Shown here one piece after another: positions 1 through 15,303 of a stretch of 47,304 bases of DNA. The stretch spans positions 1 through 47,304 of the forward strand of contig NZ_JAFBFC010000011.1 in NCBI RefSeq assembly GCF_016909075.1, read 5' to 3'. The number at the start of each line of letters is the position of its first letter. Positions within the stretch are counted from its first letter, which is position 1. The position numbers were made by a program, and so were the translations under genes. The DNA is from Priestia iocasae. Lineage in GTDB: Bacteria > Bacillota > Bacilli > Bacillales > Bacillaceae_H. Below the pieces are notes generated by a model. The model did not search any database. It was given only the letters and a program-made list of their open reading frames with translations, and was not told the DNA's origin.

Positions 1-83
1 AGTGGCTCGACGACGAAGTTACCGTACTTTCTATCATCGCTGATTTCTACAGTTTCGATTTTTGGCTTTTCAATCTCTATCAC
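1..83 (-). CDS. rpoA: RNA polymerase alpha subunit, N-terminal fragment (cut by the window edge)
   Basis: Only the first 27 codons are present; the gene runs off the low-coordinate end. The translation begins MIEIEKPKIETVEISDDRKY and continues GNFVVEPL, the conserved opening of the alpha N-terminal domain, which dimerises and nucleates assembly of RNA polymerase on beta and beta'. The start is GTG at 81-83, supported by a strong GGAGGG-type Shine-Dalgarno at 91-97 seven bases upstream. It is the last gene of the S10-spc-alpha cluster seen here and follows rpsK after an unusually long 181-bp gap that may carry its own promoter and a leader hairpin. Confidence 0.95.
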   Translation of the reverse strand, partial: MIEIEKPKIETVEISDDRKYGNFVVEP

Positions 84-113
84 TTATAAACCCTCCTTCA
101 AAACGTCGAAACC

Positions 114-148
114 TCGGTTAGAGCAATGATAAATCATCGACTAACCGA
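114..148 (-). promoter_or_regulatory. Stem-loop in the rpoA 5' leader
   Basis: Inverted repeat TCGGTTAG (114-121) / CTAACCGA (141-148), with a second nested pair ATGAT (126-130) / ATCAT (133-137) inside the loop. On the minus strand it ends about 17 bases before the rpoA Shine-Dalgarno. There is no U-tract after it, so it is not an intrinsic terminator; an RNA processing or translational control element is possible, but this is inference. Confidence 0.45.
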
Positions 149-156
149 AATTCCCT

Positions 157-185
157 ATTAGACAGTTCCCGAATGTGCACAACAA
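157..185 (-). promoter_or_regulatory. Candidate sigma-A promoter for rpoA
   Basis: On the minus strand TTGTTG (180-185) is followed after 17 bases by TCTAAT (157-162). The -10 matches five of six consensus bases, the -35 only three. A perfect TATAAT also occurs at 230-235 but lacks a good -35. Either could supply extra rpoA transcript; the gene is certainly also reached by readthrough from the upstream ribosomal protein genes. Confidence 0.3.
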
Positions 186-264
186 ATGGAAAAGCATTTA
201 TCTGCATGAATAAATTCTGTACCATATCCATTATAGACAAACATACAGAACTTATACACATTAA

Positions 265-657
<393 letters not shown>

Positions 658-676
658 TTAGTACCTCCTTTACTAA

Positions 677-1183
<507 letters not shown>

Positions 1184-1217
1184 TCATACCTCCTTGATAG
1201 TACGGAGTGCATAGGTT

Positions 1218-1436
1218 TTATTTGAATCGGTACGTAATTCTACCGCGAGTTAAATCATAAGGTGATAGTTCTACAGTTACTTTGTCACCTGGTAAGATAC
1301 GAATGAAGTGCATACGAATTTTACCAGAAACATGAGCTAATACTGTATGACCATTTTCTAATTCTACCTTGAACATTGCGTTAGGTAAAGTCTCAGAGAC
1401 TGTACCTTCCACTTCAATTACATCGTCTTTTGCCAT
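1218..1436 (-). CDS. infA: Translation initiation factor IF-1
   Basis: IF-1 is a single S1/OB-fold protein that occupies the A site of the 30S subunit during initiation. I chose the ATG at 1434-1436, giving 72 residues starting [13 protein letters not shown], the family standard; the 16-codon longer frame has no ribosome binding site, whereas AAAGGAGAG lies directly before this ATG. The C-terminus ends RGRITYRFK as expected. A 248-bp gap separates it from map and holds a candidate promoter. Confidence 0.98.
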   Translation of the reverse strand: MAKDDVIEVEGTVSETLPNAMFKVELENGHTVLAHVSGKIRMHFIRILPGDKVTVELSPYDLTRGRITYRFK

Positions 1437-1550
1437 TAAATTGCTCTCCTTTCTTTGAAACAGTAACAAGCTATCAATAAACAACTAAAGCAAAACCTGT
1501 TCTGAACATTCGGAGATTGTAATCATTAAATTCAAGATGAAACACGAATG

Positions 1551-1579
1551 TATATACATCTTTACCATTTTAACAGCAA
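1551..1579 (-). promoter_or_regulatory. Candidate promoter in the map-infA gap
   Basis: On the minus strand TTGCTG (1574-1579), 17-bp spacer, TATATA (1551-1556). The gap 1437-1684 contains no convincing coding frame on either strand, so a promoter raising infA and downstream alpha-operon expression is the most sensible content. The match is moderate. Confidence 0.35.
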
Positions 1580-1684
1580 TTCAGACTGAAACGATCATCG
1601 TGAATTTAGATAATTACTATATACTGTCCAGTGCATTAAACGAGGAATGGATAGAGACCATTTATAAGATACATCACATTCTAT

Positions 1685-3093
<1,409 letters not shown>

Positions 3094-3108
3094 TCAGTCT
3101 CTTATGTG

Positions 3109-3146
3109 GTTAATACGGGAAAGCACATGCTTCCCGTTTTATTAAC
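3109..3146 (-). promoter_or_regulatory. Intercistronic stem-loop between secY and adk
   Basis: The core arms are CGGGAAAGC (3116-3124) and GCTTCCCG (3129-3136), one bulged A, around a four-base loop, extended by outer pairing GGTTAAT (3109-3115) / ATTAACC (3140-3146). The minus-strand RNA has no U-tract after it, so it is more likely an RNA processing or stability element than a terminator. The T-run at 3137-3140 lies on the plus strand, where no gene is transcribed. Confidence 0.6.
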
Positions 3147-3153
3147 CAACTCT

Positions 3154-4446
3154 TTATTTAATAAATCCTTTATAGTGACGTTTCACTAACTGACTCTCAA
3201 GCTGTTTCATTGTTTCAAGAGCTACACCAACAACGATTAGAAGACTTGTTCCACCGATCTGAGCTGATGGCGGTAAGTCAGCGAATTTGATAAAGAAAAC
3301 AGGAAGAACAGAGATAGCTGCTAGGAAGAGCGAACCAACTAAAGTAAGTCGGTATAGCACTTTAGTCAAGTACTCTTGAGTGTTCTTACCAGGACGTATA
3401 CCAGGAATGTAACCACCTTGCTTCTTAAGGTTTTCTGCTACTTGCTCTGGGTTAACCTGAACAAACGTATAGAAATATGAGAAAGCAATGATTAAAGCTA
3501 CATACACAACCATACCAATAGGTTGAGTATAGTCAAATGTCTTCTGAATCCAATCTGTTACATCATTCGAACCAAAGAATGATGCAATTGTTGGTGGGGT
3601 AATGATAAATGAAACGGCAAAGATAACAGGGATTACACCAGCTGCATTTACTTTTAGAGGTAAATGAGTTGATTGTCCTCCAACAGGATTACGACCAGCT
3701 AATCGTTTTGCATATTGGATTGGAATCTTCCTCAATGCTTGTTGAATGTAAATAACACCAACGATAATAGCTAAAACTGCAAGAGCAATTAAAGCAACTG
3801 TTACGATTCGGATAAATAATTGATCCCCAACATCTTCAAACTGTTGCGCATATATTTGATTTAATGTTGTTGGAATACCAGCAGCAATACCTGCAAAGAT
3901 CAGGATGGAGATTCCATTACCAACACCTTTAGAAGTAATTTGCTCTCCTAACCACATTAGAAATGCTGTACCTGCAGTAAGCACCGTAGCAATTAGAAGA
4001 TAAGTAGTAACTCCAGGATTTTGGATTAACTGTCCACCAGAAAGGTTGTTAAACCCTATAGACATACCCAAAGCTTGGATAAATCCAAGCACAATTGTCC
4101 CATAACGAGTAACTTGGGCTAATTTACGGCGCCCAACTTCTCCTTGCTTTGACCATTCTGTAAACTTAGGCACAACATCCATCTGCAATAATTGTACAAT
4201 GATGGATGCTGTGATATAAGGCATAATGCCCATTGCAAGGATTGAGAAGTTTTGTAATGCACCGCCACCAAATGTGTTTAAGACACCAAATACGTTTAAT
4301 TCATCTTGCAATCTTAGTACATCAGTGTTGACACTTGGTACAGGAATAAATGTTCCAATCCTGAAAACAATTAGCATTAATAACGTGAAAAGGATCTTGT
4401 TTCTTATATCACCTACGCGCATAAAATTGGAGATTGTCTGAAACAT
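3154..4446 (-). CDS. secY: Preprotein translocase subunit SecY
   Basis: Channel-forming subunit of the SecYEG complex in the cytoplasmic membrane. The 430-residue product is highly hydrophobic with about ten predicted membrane helices; conserved landmarks include the N-terminal RNKILFTLLMLIVFRIGTFI helix, the plug region after it, and the cytoplasmic loop PIQYAKRLAGR. Its ATG shares one base with the rplO stop codon (TAATG), so translation is coupled, and GAGGTGAT lies within the rplO end. Its partner SecE is encoded at 30326-30505. Confidence 0.98.
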   Translation of the reverse strand: MFQTISNFMRVGDIRNKILFTLLMLIVFRIGTFIPVPSVNTDVLRLQDELNVFGVLNTFGGGALQNFSILAMGIMPYITASIIVQLLQMDVVPKFTEWSKQGEVGRRKLAQVTRYGTIVLGFIQALGMSIGFNNLSGGQLIQNPGVTTYLLIATVLTAGTAFLMWLGEQITSKGVGNGISILIFAGIAAGIPTTLNQIYAQQFEDVGDQLFIRIVTVALIALAVLAIIVGVIYIQQALRKIPIQYAKRLAGRNPVGGQSTHLPLKVNAAGVIPVIFAVSFIITPPTIASFFGSNDVTDWIQKTFDYTQPIGMVVYVALIIAFSYFYTFVQVNPEQVAENLKKQGGYIPGIRPGKNTQEYLTKVLYRLTLVGSLFLAAISVLPVFFIKFADLPPSAQIGGTSLLIVVGVALETMKQLESQLVKRHYKGFIK

Positions 4447-4886
4447 TAGATCACCTCAGTTGTACCGCCTGCAGCTTCGATCGCTTCTTTGGCAGCTGAG
4501 GAGAATTTAGAAGCTTTTACAGTTAGCTTTTTGTTTAATGTACCGTTGCCAAGGATCTTAATACCAGCTTTAGCTTTACTTACTAAGCCAGTTTCAATTA
4601 ATAATTCTGGTGTTACTTCAGCACCATCTTCAAAACGGTTTAAAGCGTCAAGGTTTACAACAGCATACTCTTTACGATTGATGTTTGTAAAACCGCGCTT
4701 TGGAAGACGACGGAATAAAGGAGTTTGACCACCTTCAAAACCAGGTCTTACGCCACCGCCAGAACGAGCGTTTTGTCCTTTATGACCTTTACCTGAAGTT
4801 TTACCGTTACCAGAACCAGTACCACGACCAACACGGTTGCGTTCTTTACGAGAACCTTCAGTAGGTTTTAATTCATGAAGTTTCAT
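4446..4886 (-). CDS. rplO: 50S ribosomal protein L15
   Basis: L15 binds 23S rRNA late in 50S assembly. The start chosen is ATG at 4884-4886 ([20 protein letters not shown]), 146 residues; an upstream in-frame GTG lies inside the AAGGAGGTG ribosome binding site and cannot be the start. The Gly/Arg/Lys-rich N-terminal extension (about 20-50) is typical of the family. It precedes secY with a one-base overlap. Confidence 0.98.
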   Translation of the reverse strand: MKLHELKPTEGSRKERNRVGRGTGSGNGKTSGKGHKGQNARSGGGVRPGFEGGQTPLFRRLPKRGFTNINRKEYAVVNLDALNRFEDGAEVTPELLIETGLVSKAKAGIKILGNGTLNKKLTVKASKFSSAAKEAIEAAGGTTEVI

Positions 4887-4915
4887 TCGGAGCACCTCCT
4901 TAGAGTGACAATTTA

Positions 4916-5098
4916 TTATTGCTCTTTTACTGTAACAAGGTGAGCTACTTTGTTAACCATACCGCGAATAGCAGGATTGTCGTCTTGAACGACAGTTTGG
5001 TTTAACTTACGTAAGCCAAGTGTACGTACAGTCACACGTTGGTCTTCTGGGCGACCAATTACACTGCGAGTGAGGGTAATTGCTAATTTCTTTGCCAT
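4916..5098 (-). CDS. rpmD: 50S ribosomal protein L30
   Basis: A 60-residue protein starting [20 protein letters not shown], the short bacterial L30 form, which binds domain II of 23S rRNA. It lies 13 bp after rpsE and 29 bp before rplO, with AAGGAGGG before the ATG. No unusual features. Confidence 0.98.
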   Translation of the reverse strand: MAKKLAITLTRSVIGRPEDQRVTVRTLGLRKLNQTVVQDDNPAIRGMVNKVAHLVTVKEQ

Positions 5099-5111
5099 TC
5101 TTGTTCCCTCC

Positions 5112-5995
<884 letters not shown>

Positions 5996-6032
5996 CTAGG
6001 TCACTCCTTTCCTTTACCTATGCTATGCAGCA

Positions 6033-6572
6033 TTACTTCTTAGCAGTTTTACCTTCTTTACGACGCACATATTCACCTTCGTAACGGATACCTTTACCTT
6101 TATAAGGCTCTGGCGGACGAACGTCACGAATGTTAGCTGCTAATGCACCAACACGTTCTTTGTCGATACCTTTAACAACTACTTTTGTTTGAGTAGGAAC
6201 ATCGATTTCGATTCCTTGTTCAGGTGTGATTTCTACAGGATGAGAGTAACCAACGCTTAATACAAGCTTGCTACCAGATTTTTGAGCACGGTAACCGACA
6301 CCGATAAGCTCTAAACCTCTCTCATAACCTTTTGATACACCTTCAACCATATTACCTAAAAGACTACGAGTAGTTCCATGAAGAGCGCGGTGCTCCTTCG
6401 CATCACTTGGACGACTAACTGTAACTACGTTGTCTTCGATTTTGATTTCAATATCAGGGTGGAACGTACGAGTTAATTCACCCTTTGGGCCCTTTACAGT
6501 TACAACGTTGTTTTCGTTAGTAACTGTAACACCTGCTGGAATTTCTAAAGGCTTTTTACCAACACGTGACAT
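6033..6572 (-). CDS. rplF: 50S ribosomal protein L6
   Basis: L6 lies near the factor-binding site of the 50S subunit. I start it at ATG 6570-6572 ([17 protein letters not shown]), 179 residues, because GGAGGTG sits just upstream; the six-codon longer GTG frame would include the ribosome binding site. The two tandem L6 folds are visible, with the conserved [17 protein letters not shown] near the end. Neighbours rpsH and rplR are as expected. Confidence 0.98.
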   Translation of the reverse strand: MSRVGKKPLEIPAGVTVTNENNVVTVKGPKGELTRTFHPDIEIKIEDNVVTVSRPSDAKEHRALHGTTRSLLGNMVEGVSKGYERGLELIGVGYRAQKSGSKLVLSVGYSHPVEITPEQGIEIDVPTQTKVVVKGIDKERVGALAANIRDVRPPEPYKGKGIRYEGEYVRRKEGKTAKK

Positions 6573-6602
6573 AACTACACCTCCATTCACTTCAAAAAAT
6601 TA

Positions 6603-7001
6603 TTACCAAACGTAAGCTAATACTTCTCCACCAGCTTGTTTTTGACGAGCTTCTTTGTCCGTTAAAACACCTTGTGAAGTTGAAACGATCGCAATACCTA
6701 AACCGTTAAGTACACGTGGTACTTCATCAGTTTTAGCGTATACACGTAAACCAGGTTTACTGATACGTTTTAGACCAGTGATTACACGTTCGTTGTTAGC
6801 ACCGTACTTTAAAAAGATACGGATGATACCTTGTTTGTTGTCTTCAATATATTCAACATCGCGTACGAAACCTTCACGCTTAAGAATTTCAGCAATTTGC
6901 TTCTTAATGTTTGAAGCAGGTACTTCAATTTTCTCATGGCGTACCATGTTTGCGTTACGGATGCGAGTAAGCAAATCTGCAATTGGATCAGTCATTACCA
7001 T
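6603..7001 (-). CDS. rpsH: 30S ribosomal protein S8
   Basis: A primary 16S rRNA-binding protein; in enteric bacteria S8 also represses the spc operon. 132 residues, starting [20 protein letters not shown] and ending [13 protein letters not shown], the family signature. The first ATG is preferred over the second (residue 3) because GGAGGT lies eight bases before it. It follows rpsN by 30 bp. Whether S8 autoregulates here cannot be judged from the sequence. Confidence 0.98.
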   Translation of the reverse strand: MVMTDPIADLLTRIRNANMVRHEKIEVPASNIKKQIAEILKREGFVRDVEYIEDNKQGIIRIFLKYGANNERVITGLKRISKPGLRVYAKTDEVPRVLNGLGIAIVSTSQGVLTDKEARQKQAGGEVLAYVW

Positions 7002-7031
7002 ATGATTTTACCTCCTTCCCATTCTTGGGGT

Positions 7032-7247
<216 letters not shown>

Positions 7248-7250
7248 TTA

Positions 7251-7790
7251 TTACTTTTGGAACGGGAAACCGAATTGAGTTAATAACTCTCTAGCTTCTT
7301 CGTCAGTGTTAGCTGTAGTAACAATAACGATGTCCATACCACGAACTTTTGATACTTTATCATAATCGATCTCAGGGAAAATCAATTGTTCTTTAACACC
7401 TAATGTGTAGTTACCGCGTCCATCGAAAGATTTCTTAGACACACCACGGAAGTCACGTACACGTGGAAGTGAAACAGAAACTAACTTATCGAAGAACTCA
7501 TACATACGCTCACCGCGTAAAGTTACTTTCGCACCAATTGGCATACCTTCACGAAGACGGAAACCTGCGATAGACTTTTTCGCGCGAGTTACGACTGGCT
7601 TTTGACCTGTAATAGCTGCTAATTCTTCAACAGCAGTATCTAGTGCTTTTGCGTTTTGAACAGCATCACCGATACCCATGTTAATAACGATTTTATCAAG
7701 CTTTGGAGCTTGCATTACAGATTTATAATTAAACTTGCTAGTTAAAGCAGGAGTAATTTCTTTTACGTATTTCTCTTTTAAGCGGTTCAT
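7251..7790 (-). CDS. rplE: 50S ribosomal protein L5
   Basis: L5 binds 5S rRNA and contacts the P-site tRNA. The start is ATG 7788-7790 ([20 protein letters not shown]), 179 residues; the seven-codon longer frame is not supported by its own ribosome binding site, while GGGAGG lies before this ATG. Conserved segments include [16 protein letters not shown] and the C-terminal LLTQFGFPF. It is 31 bp after rplX. Confidence 0.98.
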   Translation of the reverse strand: MNRLKEKYVKEITPALTSKFNYKSVMQAPKLDKIVINMGIGDAVQNAKALDTAVEELAAITGQKPVVTRAKKSIAGFRLREGMPIGAKVTLRGERMYEFFDKLVSVSLPRVRDFRGVSKKSFDGRGNYTLGVKEQLIFPEIDYDKVSKVRGMDIVIVTTANTDEEARELLTQFGFPFQK

Positions 7791-7821
7791 GTGAATTATA
7801 CCTCCCTTCACATCTCAATTA

Positions 7822-8133
7822 TTATTTATCTAAAATTTCACCAGATTTTGTTGCTACACGTACCTTCTTGCCATCAACAGCTTTGTAACCAACACGAGTT
7901 GGTTCACCAGACTTAGGATCTAATGGCATTACGTTAGATACATGGATAGGTGCCTCTTGGCTGATAATTCCACCTTGTGGATTAACTTGAGAAGGTTTAG
8001 AGTGTTTTTTCACAATGTTAATACCTTCAACAAGTACACGATCCTTTTTAGGATAAGCAGCGATTACTTCACCTTGCTTACCTTTATCTTTACCAGAGAT
8101 AACCATTACCTTGTCACCTTTTTTTACATGCAT
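7822..8133 (-). CDS. rplX: 50S ribosomal protein L24
   Basis: L24 is an assembly-initiator protein of the 50S subunit, near the exit of the peptide tunnel. 103 residues starting [20 protein letters not shown], which is a KOW motif. AAGGAGGTG is present before the ATG. It lies between rplN and rplE. Confidence 0.98.
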   Translation of the reverse strand: MHVKKGDKVMVISGKDKGKQGEVIAAYPKKDRVLVEGINIVKKHSKPSQVNPQGGIISQEAPIHVSNVMPLDPKSGEPTRVGYKAVDGKKVRVATKSGEILDK

Positions 8134-8181
8134 CCGAGTCGCACCTCCTTAAAAGGCCTTCTTTAGATTTATTAATACAAA

Positions 8182-8574
<393 letters not shown>

Positions 8575-8605
8575 TCATCTTTATCCGATCTTAACTCTTT
8601 AACTA

Positions 8606-8884
<279 letters not shown>

Positions 8885-8894
8885 TCAGACTTAA

Positions 8895-10538
<1,644 letters not shown>

Positions 10539-10543
10539 TCATA

Positions 10544-10870
<327 letters not shown>

Positions 10871-10879
10871 TCAATCCCG

Positions 10880-11728
<849 letters not shown>

Positions 11729-11737
11729 CTATTAAAC

Positions 11738-12025
11738 TTAAGCTTCAAAGAATTCGATTTCTTTGCTGTCTTGAGTTAGTGTCACAACCGCTTTACGACG
11801 ACGGTTTGTAAGACCACTATAGCGACCTACACGTTTGAATTTACCTTTGTAGTTCATGATGTTAACTTTTTCAACTTTTACGTCAAAGATTTGTTCGATA
11901 GCATCTTTAACTTCAGTTTTATTAGCTTTCACACTAACTTCAAACGTATATTTTTTATCGACCATTAAGTCTGTTGAACGTTCTGTAATTACGGGGCGCT
12001 TAATAATATCACGAGGATCTTTCAT
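11738..12025 (-). CDS. rplW: 50S ribosomal protein L23
   Basis: L23 is the main docking site for trigger factor and SRP at the tunnel exit. 95 residues starting [20 protein letters not shown], ending [10 protein letters not shown]. Its ATG shares one base with the rplD stop codon (TAATG), indicating translational coupling. Confidence 0.98.
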   Translation of the reverse strand: MKDPRDIIKRPVITERSTDLMVDKKYTFEVSVKANKTEVKDAIEQIFDVKVEKVNIMNYKGKFKRVGRYSGLTNRRRKAVVTLTQDSKEIEFFEA

Positions 12026-12648
12026 TATGCAAGCACCTCCTCTACTTTTTCAACTGCTTCTTTAGTAATTACAAGCTTATCATGGTTCATAACGTCTAAT
12101 ACGCTTAAACCGTTAGCTGCGACTACAGTTACACCTGGGATGTTACGAGCTGATAAAGCAACGTGTCCATCTAGGTCAGCAGTTACTACTAATGCTTTAC
12201 GATCTACTGAAAGGTTTTTAAGAACTGCCACCATTTCCTTAGTCTTTGGTGCTTCAAAAGTTAAGCCTTCAACAACAACGATGCTGTTATCTAATACTTT
12301 TGAAGATAATGCAGATTTAATTGCTAAGCGACGAACTTTCTTAGGTAATTTGTAGCTGTAGCTTCGTGGAACTGGACCGAATACTACACCACCGCCACGC
12401 CATTGTGGTGAACGGATAGATCCTTGACGAGCACGTCCAGTACCTTTTTGACGCCATGGTTTGCGTCCTCCGCCCCTTACTTCAGAACGATTCTTTACTT
12501 TAGATGTACCTTGACGCATAGTTGCACGTTGCATTACTACTGCATCAAAAAGTACGCTTTCGTTTGGTTCGATACCGAAAACGGCAGCGTTTAGTTCGAT
12601 TTCACCAACATTTTGGCCGTTTTGGTTAAACAATGCTACTTTTGGCAT
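12025..12648 (-). CDS. rplD: 50S ribosomal protein L4
   Basis: L4 has a globular rRNA-binding body and a loop reaching the exit tunnel ([20 protein letters not shown], about residues 63-82, intact). 207 residues starting [20 protein letters not shown]. In enteric bacteria L4 also represses the S10 operon through its leader; whether it does so here through the GC-rich rpsJ leader is unknown. Confidence 0.98.
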   Translation of the reverse strand: MPKVALFNQNGQNVGEIELNAAVFGIEPNESVLFDAVVMQRATMRQGTSKVKNRSEVRGGGRKPWRQKGTGRARQGSIRSPQWRGGGVVFGPVPRSYSYKLPKKVRRLAIKSALSSKVLDNSIVVVEGLTFEAPKTKEMVAVLKNLSVDRKALVVTADLDGHVALSARNIPGVTVVAANGLSVLDVMNHDKLVITKEAVEKVEEVLA

Positions 12649-12675
12649 TGGTTGTTTCCTCCTTTCCTATAAGAG

Positions 12676-13305
12676 TTATTTAGATTTAACCGCACTCTTA
12701 ACAGTTACTAAAGCTTTTCTAGCACCAGGTACGTTACCTTTTACTAATAGAAGATTACGCTCAGCGTCAACCTTAACGATTGCTAAGTTTTGAACAGTGA
12801 TACGCTCTCCACCCATGCGACCAGCAAGAGCTTTACCTTTAAATACGCGGTTTGGAGCTACAGGTCCCATTGAACCTGGACGACGATGGTAACGAGAACC
12901 GTGAGACATAGGTCCACGAGATTGTCCGTGGCGTTTAATTACACCTTGGAAACCTTTACCTTTTGAAATTCCTGTTACATCGATTACATCGCCTTCCGCG
13001 AAAATATCAACTTTGACTTCTTGACCAACCTCATATCCCGAAACGCTCACGTCACGTAATTCGCGAATGAAGCGCTTAGGAGCAGTACTCGCTTTAGCAA
13101 CGTGTCCTTTAGCTGGTTTGTTAGATAATTTCTCACGAATATCTTCAAAACCTAATTGGATTGCTTCATAACCGTCCGTTTCAACGTTTTTCACTTGAAG
13201 TACTACGTTTGGAGTAGCTTCAATAACTGTTACAGGGATTAATTCACCGTTTTCTGCGAATACTTGAGTCATACCGATCTTTCTTCCTAAGATTCCTTTG
13301 GTCAT
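12676..13305 (-). CDS. rplC: 50S ribosomal protein L3
   Basis: L3 helps initiate 50S assembly and lies near the peptidyl transferase centre. 209 residues starting [20 protein letters not shown], with the conserved loop [20 protein letters not shown] intact. It follows rpsJ and precedes rplD. Confidence 0.98.
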   Translation of the reverse strand: MTKGILGRKIGMTQVFAENGELIPVTVIEATPNVVLQVKNVETDGYEAIQLGFEDIREKLSNKPAKGHVAKASTAPKRFIRELRDVSVSGYEVGQEVKVDIFAEGDVIDVTGISKGKGFQGVIKRHGQSRGPMSHGSRYHRRPGSMGPVAPNRVFKGKALAGRMGGERITVQNLAIVKVDAERNLLLVKGNVPGARKALVTVKSAVKSK

Positions 13306-13347
13306 AAGTCACACCTCCTAAATATATCTTTGAATTTTTTATTTTAA

Positions 13348-13818
<471 letters not shown>

Positions 13819-13859
13819 CAATAAAATTATTTTTTCTTTTACTGTTGCGCACTTTTTTC

Positions 13860-13888
13860 ATTATATATAAAAAGATAGCCTTTTGCAA
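13860..13888 (-). promoter_or_regulatory. S10 operon promoter, distal
   Basis: On the minus strand TTGCAA (13883-13888), 17-bp spacer, perfect TATAAT (13860-13865). It lies between the tufA terminator and the proximal promoter. Two tandem promoters for the S10 cluster agree with what is known for Bacillus subtilis. Confidence 0.65.
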
Positions 13889-13950
13889 GAAGAAGCTTTA
13901 AAAAGATTTCTTTCCTTTTCTTTCTATTATATAGAAGAAAGACGCAAATA

Positions 13951-13984
13951 AAAAAAGCAAGGATCCTAGGATCCTTGCTTTTAA
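13951..13984 (-). terminator. Rho-independent terminator of tufA / str operon
   Basis: Perfect 12-bp arms AAGCAAGGATCC (13955-13966) and GGATCCTTGCTT (13969-13980), followed on the minus-strand RNA by a run of U from 13951-13956. Adjacent to the tufA stop codon, it separates the str group from the S10 cluster, which therefore needs the promoters just downstream. Confidence 0.92.
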
Positions 13985-13992
13985 ATAGGCTA

Positions 13993-15183
13993 TTACTCAG
14001 TGATAGTAGCTACTACACCAGCGCCTACTGTACGTCCACCTTCACGGATTGAGAATTTAGTACCTTCTTCAATCGCGATTGGAGCGATAAGTTCAACAGT
14101 CATTTCGATGTTGTCTCCAGGCATAACCATTTCTACGCCTTCTGGAAGTTGGCAAATACCAGTTACATCAGTTGTACGGAAGTAGAACTGAGGACGGTAG
14201 TTTGTGAAGAATGGAGTATGACGTCCACCCTCTTCTTTAGAAAGAACGTAAACTTCAGCTTTGAACTTTGTGTGTGGAGTGATTGAGCCTGGCTTAGCTA
14301 ATACTTGTCCACGTTGGATATCTTCACGAGCTACCCCACGAAGTAAAGCACCGATGTTGTCTCCAGCTTCAGCATAATCAAGAAGCTTACGGAACATTTC
14401 TACACCAGTTACAGTTGTAGATTTTGGCTCTTCAGTTAAACCGATGATTTCGATTACGTCACCAACTTTAACTTGTCCACGCTCTACACGACCTGTAGCA
14501 ACTGTACCACGACCAGTGATTGAGAATACGTCCTCAACTGGCATCATGAATGGTTTTTCAGTGTCACGCTCTGGAGTTGGGATGTACTCGTCAACAGCGT
14601 TCATTAGCTCAACGATTTTCTCTTCCCAAGCAGCATCTCCTTCAAGAGCTTTAAGAGCAGAACCTTTGATTACTGGTACATCGTCACCAGGGAAATCGTA
14701 CTCAGAAAGAAGGTCACGTACTTCCATTTCTACTAATTCAAGTAACTCTTCGTCGTCTACCATGTCACATTTGTTTAAGAATACAACTAGGTAAGGAACA
14801 CCTACTTGACGAGAAAGAAGGATGTGCTCACGAGTTTGTGGCATTGGACCATCAGCAGCAGATACTACTAAGATACCACCATCCATTTGAGCAGCACCAG
14901 TGATCATGTTTTTAACATAGTCAGCATGTCCTGGGCAGTCAACGTGTGCATAGTGACGAGTGTCAGTTTCGTACTCAACGTGTGCAGTTGAGATTGTGAT
15001 ACCACGCTCGCGCTCTTCTGGAGCAGCGTCGATCATATCATAAGCCATAGCTGCACCTTTACCACTGCGCTTAGCAAGTACAGTTGTGATAGCAGCTGTT
15101 AAAGTAGTTTTACCATGGTCAACGTGACCGATTGTACCAATATTGGCATGTGTTTTCGAACGGTCGAATTTTTCTTTAGCCAT
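13993..15183 (-). CDS. tufA: Elongation factor Tu
   Basis: GTPase that brings aminoacyl-tRNA to the ribosomal A site. 396 residues starting [20 protein letters not shown]. GTPase motifs: GHVDHGKT (19-26), DCPGHAD (82-88) and NKCD (137-140). The kirromycin/pulvomycin regions look normal. It is separated from fusA by 120 bp that hold a promoter with near-consensus elements and a leader hairpin, and it is followed by a strong terminator, so it can be transcribed both with the str operon and alone. Confidence 0.99.
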   Translation of the reverse strand: MAKEKFDRSKTHANIGTIGHVDHGKTTLTAAITTVLAKRSGKGAAMAYDMIDAAPEERERGITISTAHVEYETDTRHYAHVDCPGHADYVKNMITGAAQMDGGILVVSAADGPMPQTREHILLSRQVGVPYLVVFLNKCDMVDDEELLELVEMEVRDLLSEYDFPGDDVPVIKGSALKALEGDAAWEEKIVELMNAVDEYIPTPERDTEKPFMMPVEDVFSITGRGTVATGRVERGQVKVGDVIEIIGLTEEPKSTTVTGVEMFRKLLDYAEAGDNIGALLRGVAREDIQRGQVLAKPGSITPHTKFKAEVYVLSKEEGGRHTPFFTNYRPQFYFRTTDVTGICQLPEGVEMVMPGDNIEMTVELIAPIAIEEGTKFSIREGGRTVGAGVVATITE

Positions 15184-15230
15184 TTGAAAATCCTCCTTGA
15201 AAGTTCAGTTAGTTTAAGTATGATAATGCC

Positions 15231-15260
15231 GTGAAAGGGTAGATAAATCTCCACTTTCAC
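15231..15260 (-). promoter_or_regulatory. Stem-loop in the tufA leader
   Basis: Arms GTGAAAG (15231-15237) / CTTTCAC (15254-15260) with further inner pairing AGAT / ATCT. It lies downstream of the tufA promoter's expected start and about 30 bases before the tufA Shine-Dalgarno. No U-tract. A transcript-stabilising 5' hairpin is the likely role. Confidence 0.5.
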
Positions 15261-15274
15261 AGCCTACATAAGTA

Positions 15275-15303
15275 GTTATACTTGATTAAAGGATGAAAAT
15301 CAA
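15275..15303 (-). promoter_or_regulatory. Internal promoter for tufA
   Basis: Minus-strand TTGATT (15298-15303), 17-bp spacer, TATAAC (15275-15280). The -35 starts immediately after the fusA stop codon. It would explain independent high expression of EF-Tu. Confidence 0.55.

Noticed and set aside
3116-3140. Plus-strand terminator between secY and adk
   Set aside because: The hairpin plus T-run looks like a plus-strand terminator, but no plus-strand gene exists to be terminated.
13926-13931. Third TATAAT in the tufA-rpsJ gap
   Set aside because: The -35 position falls in the U-tract of the tufA terminator and has no consensus match.
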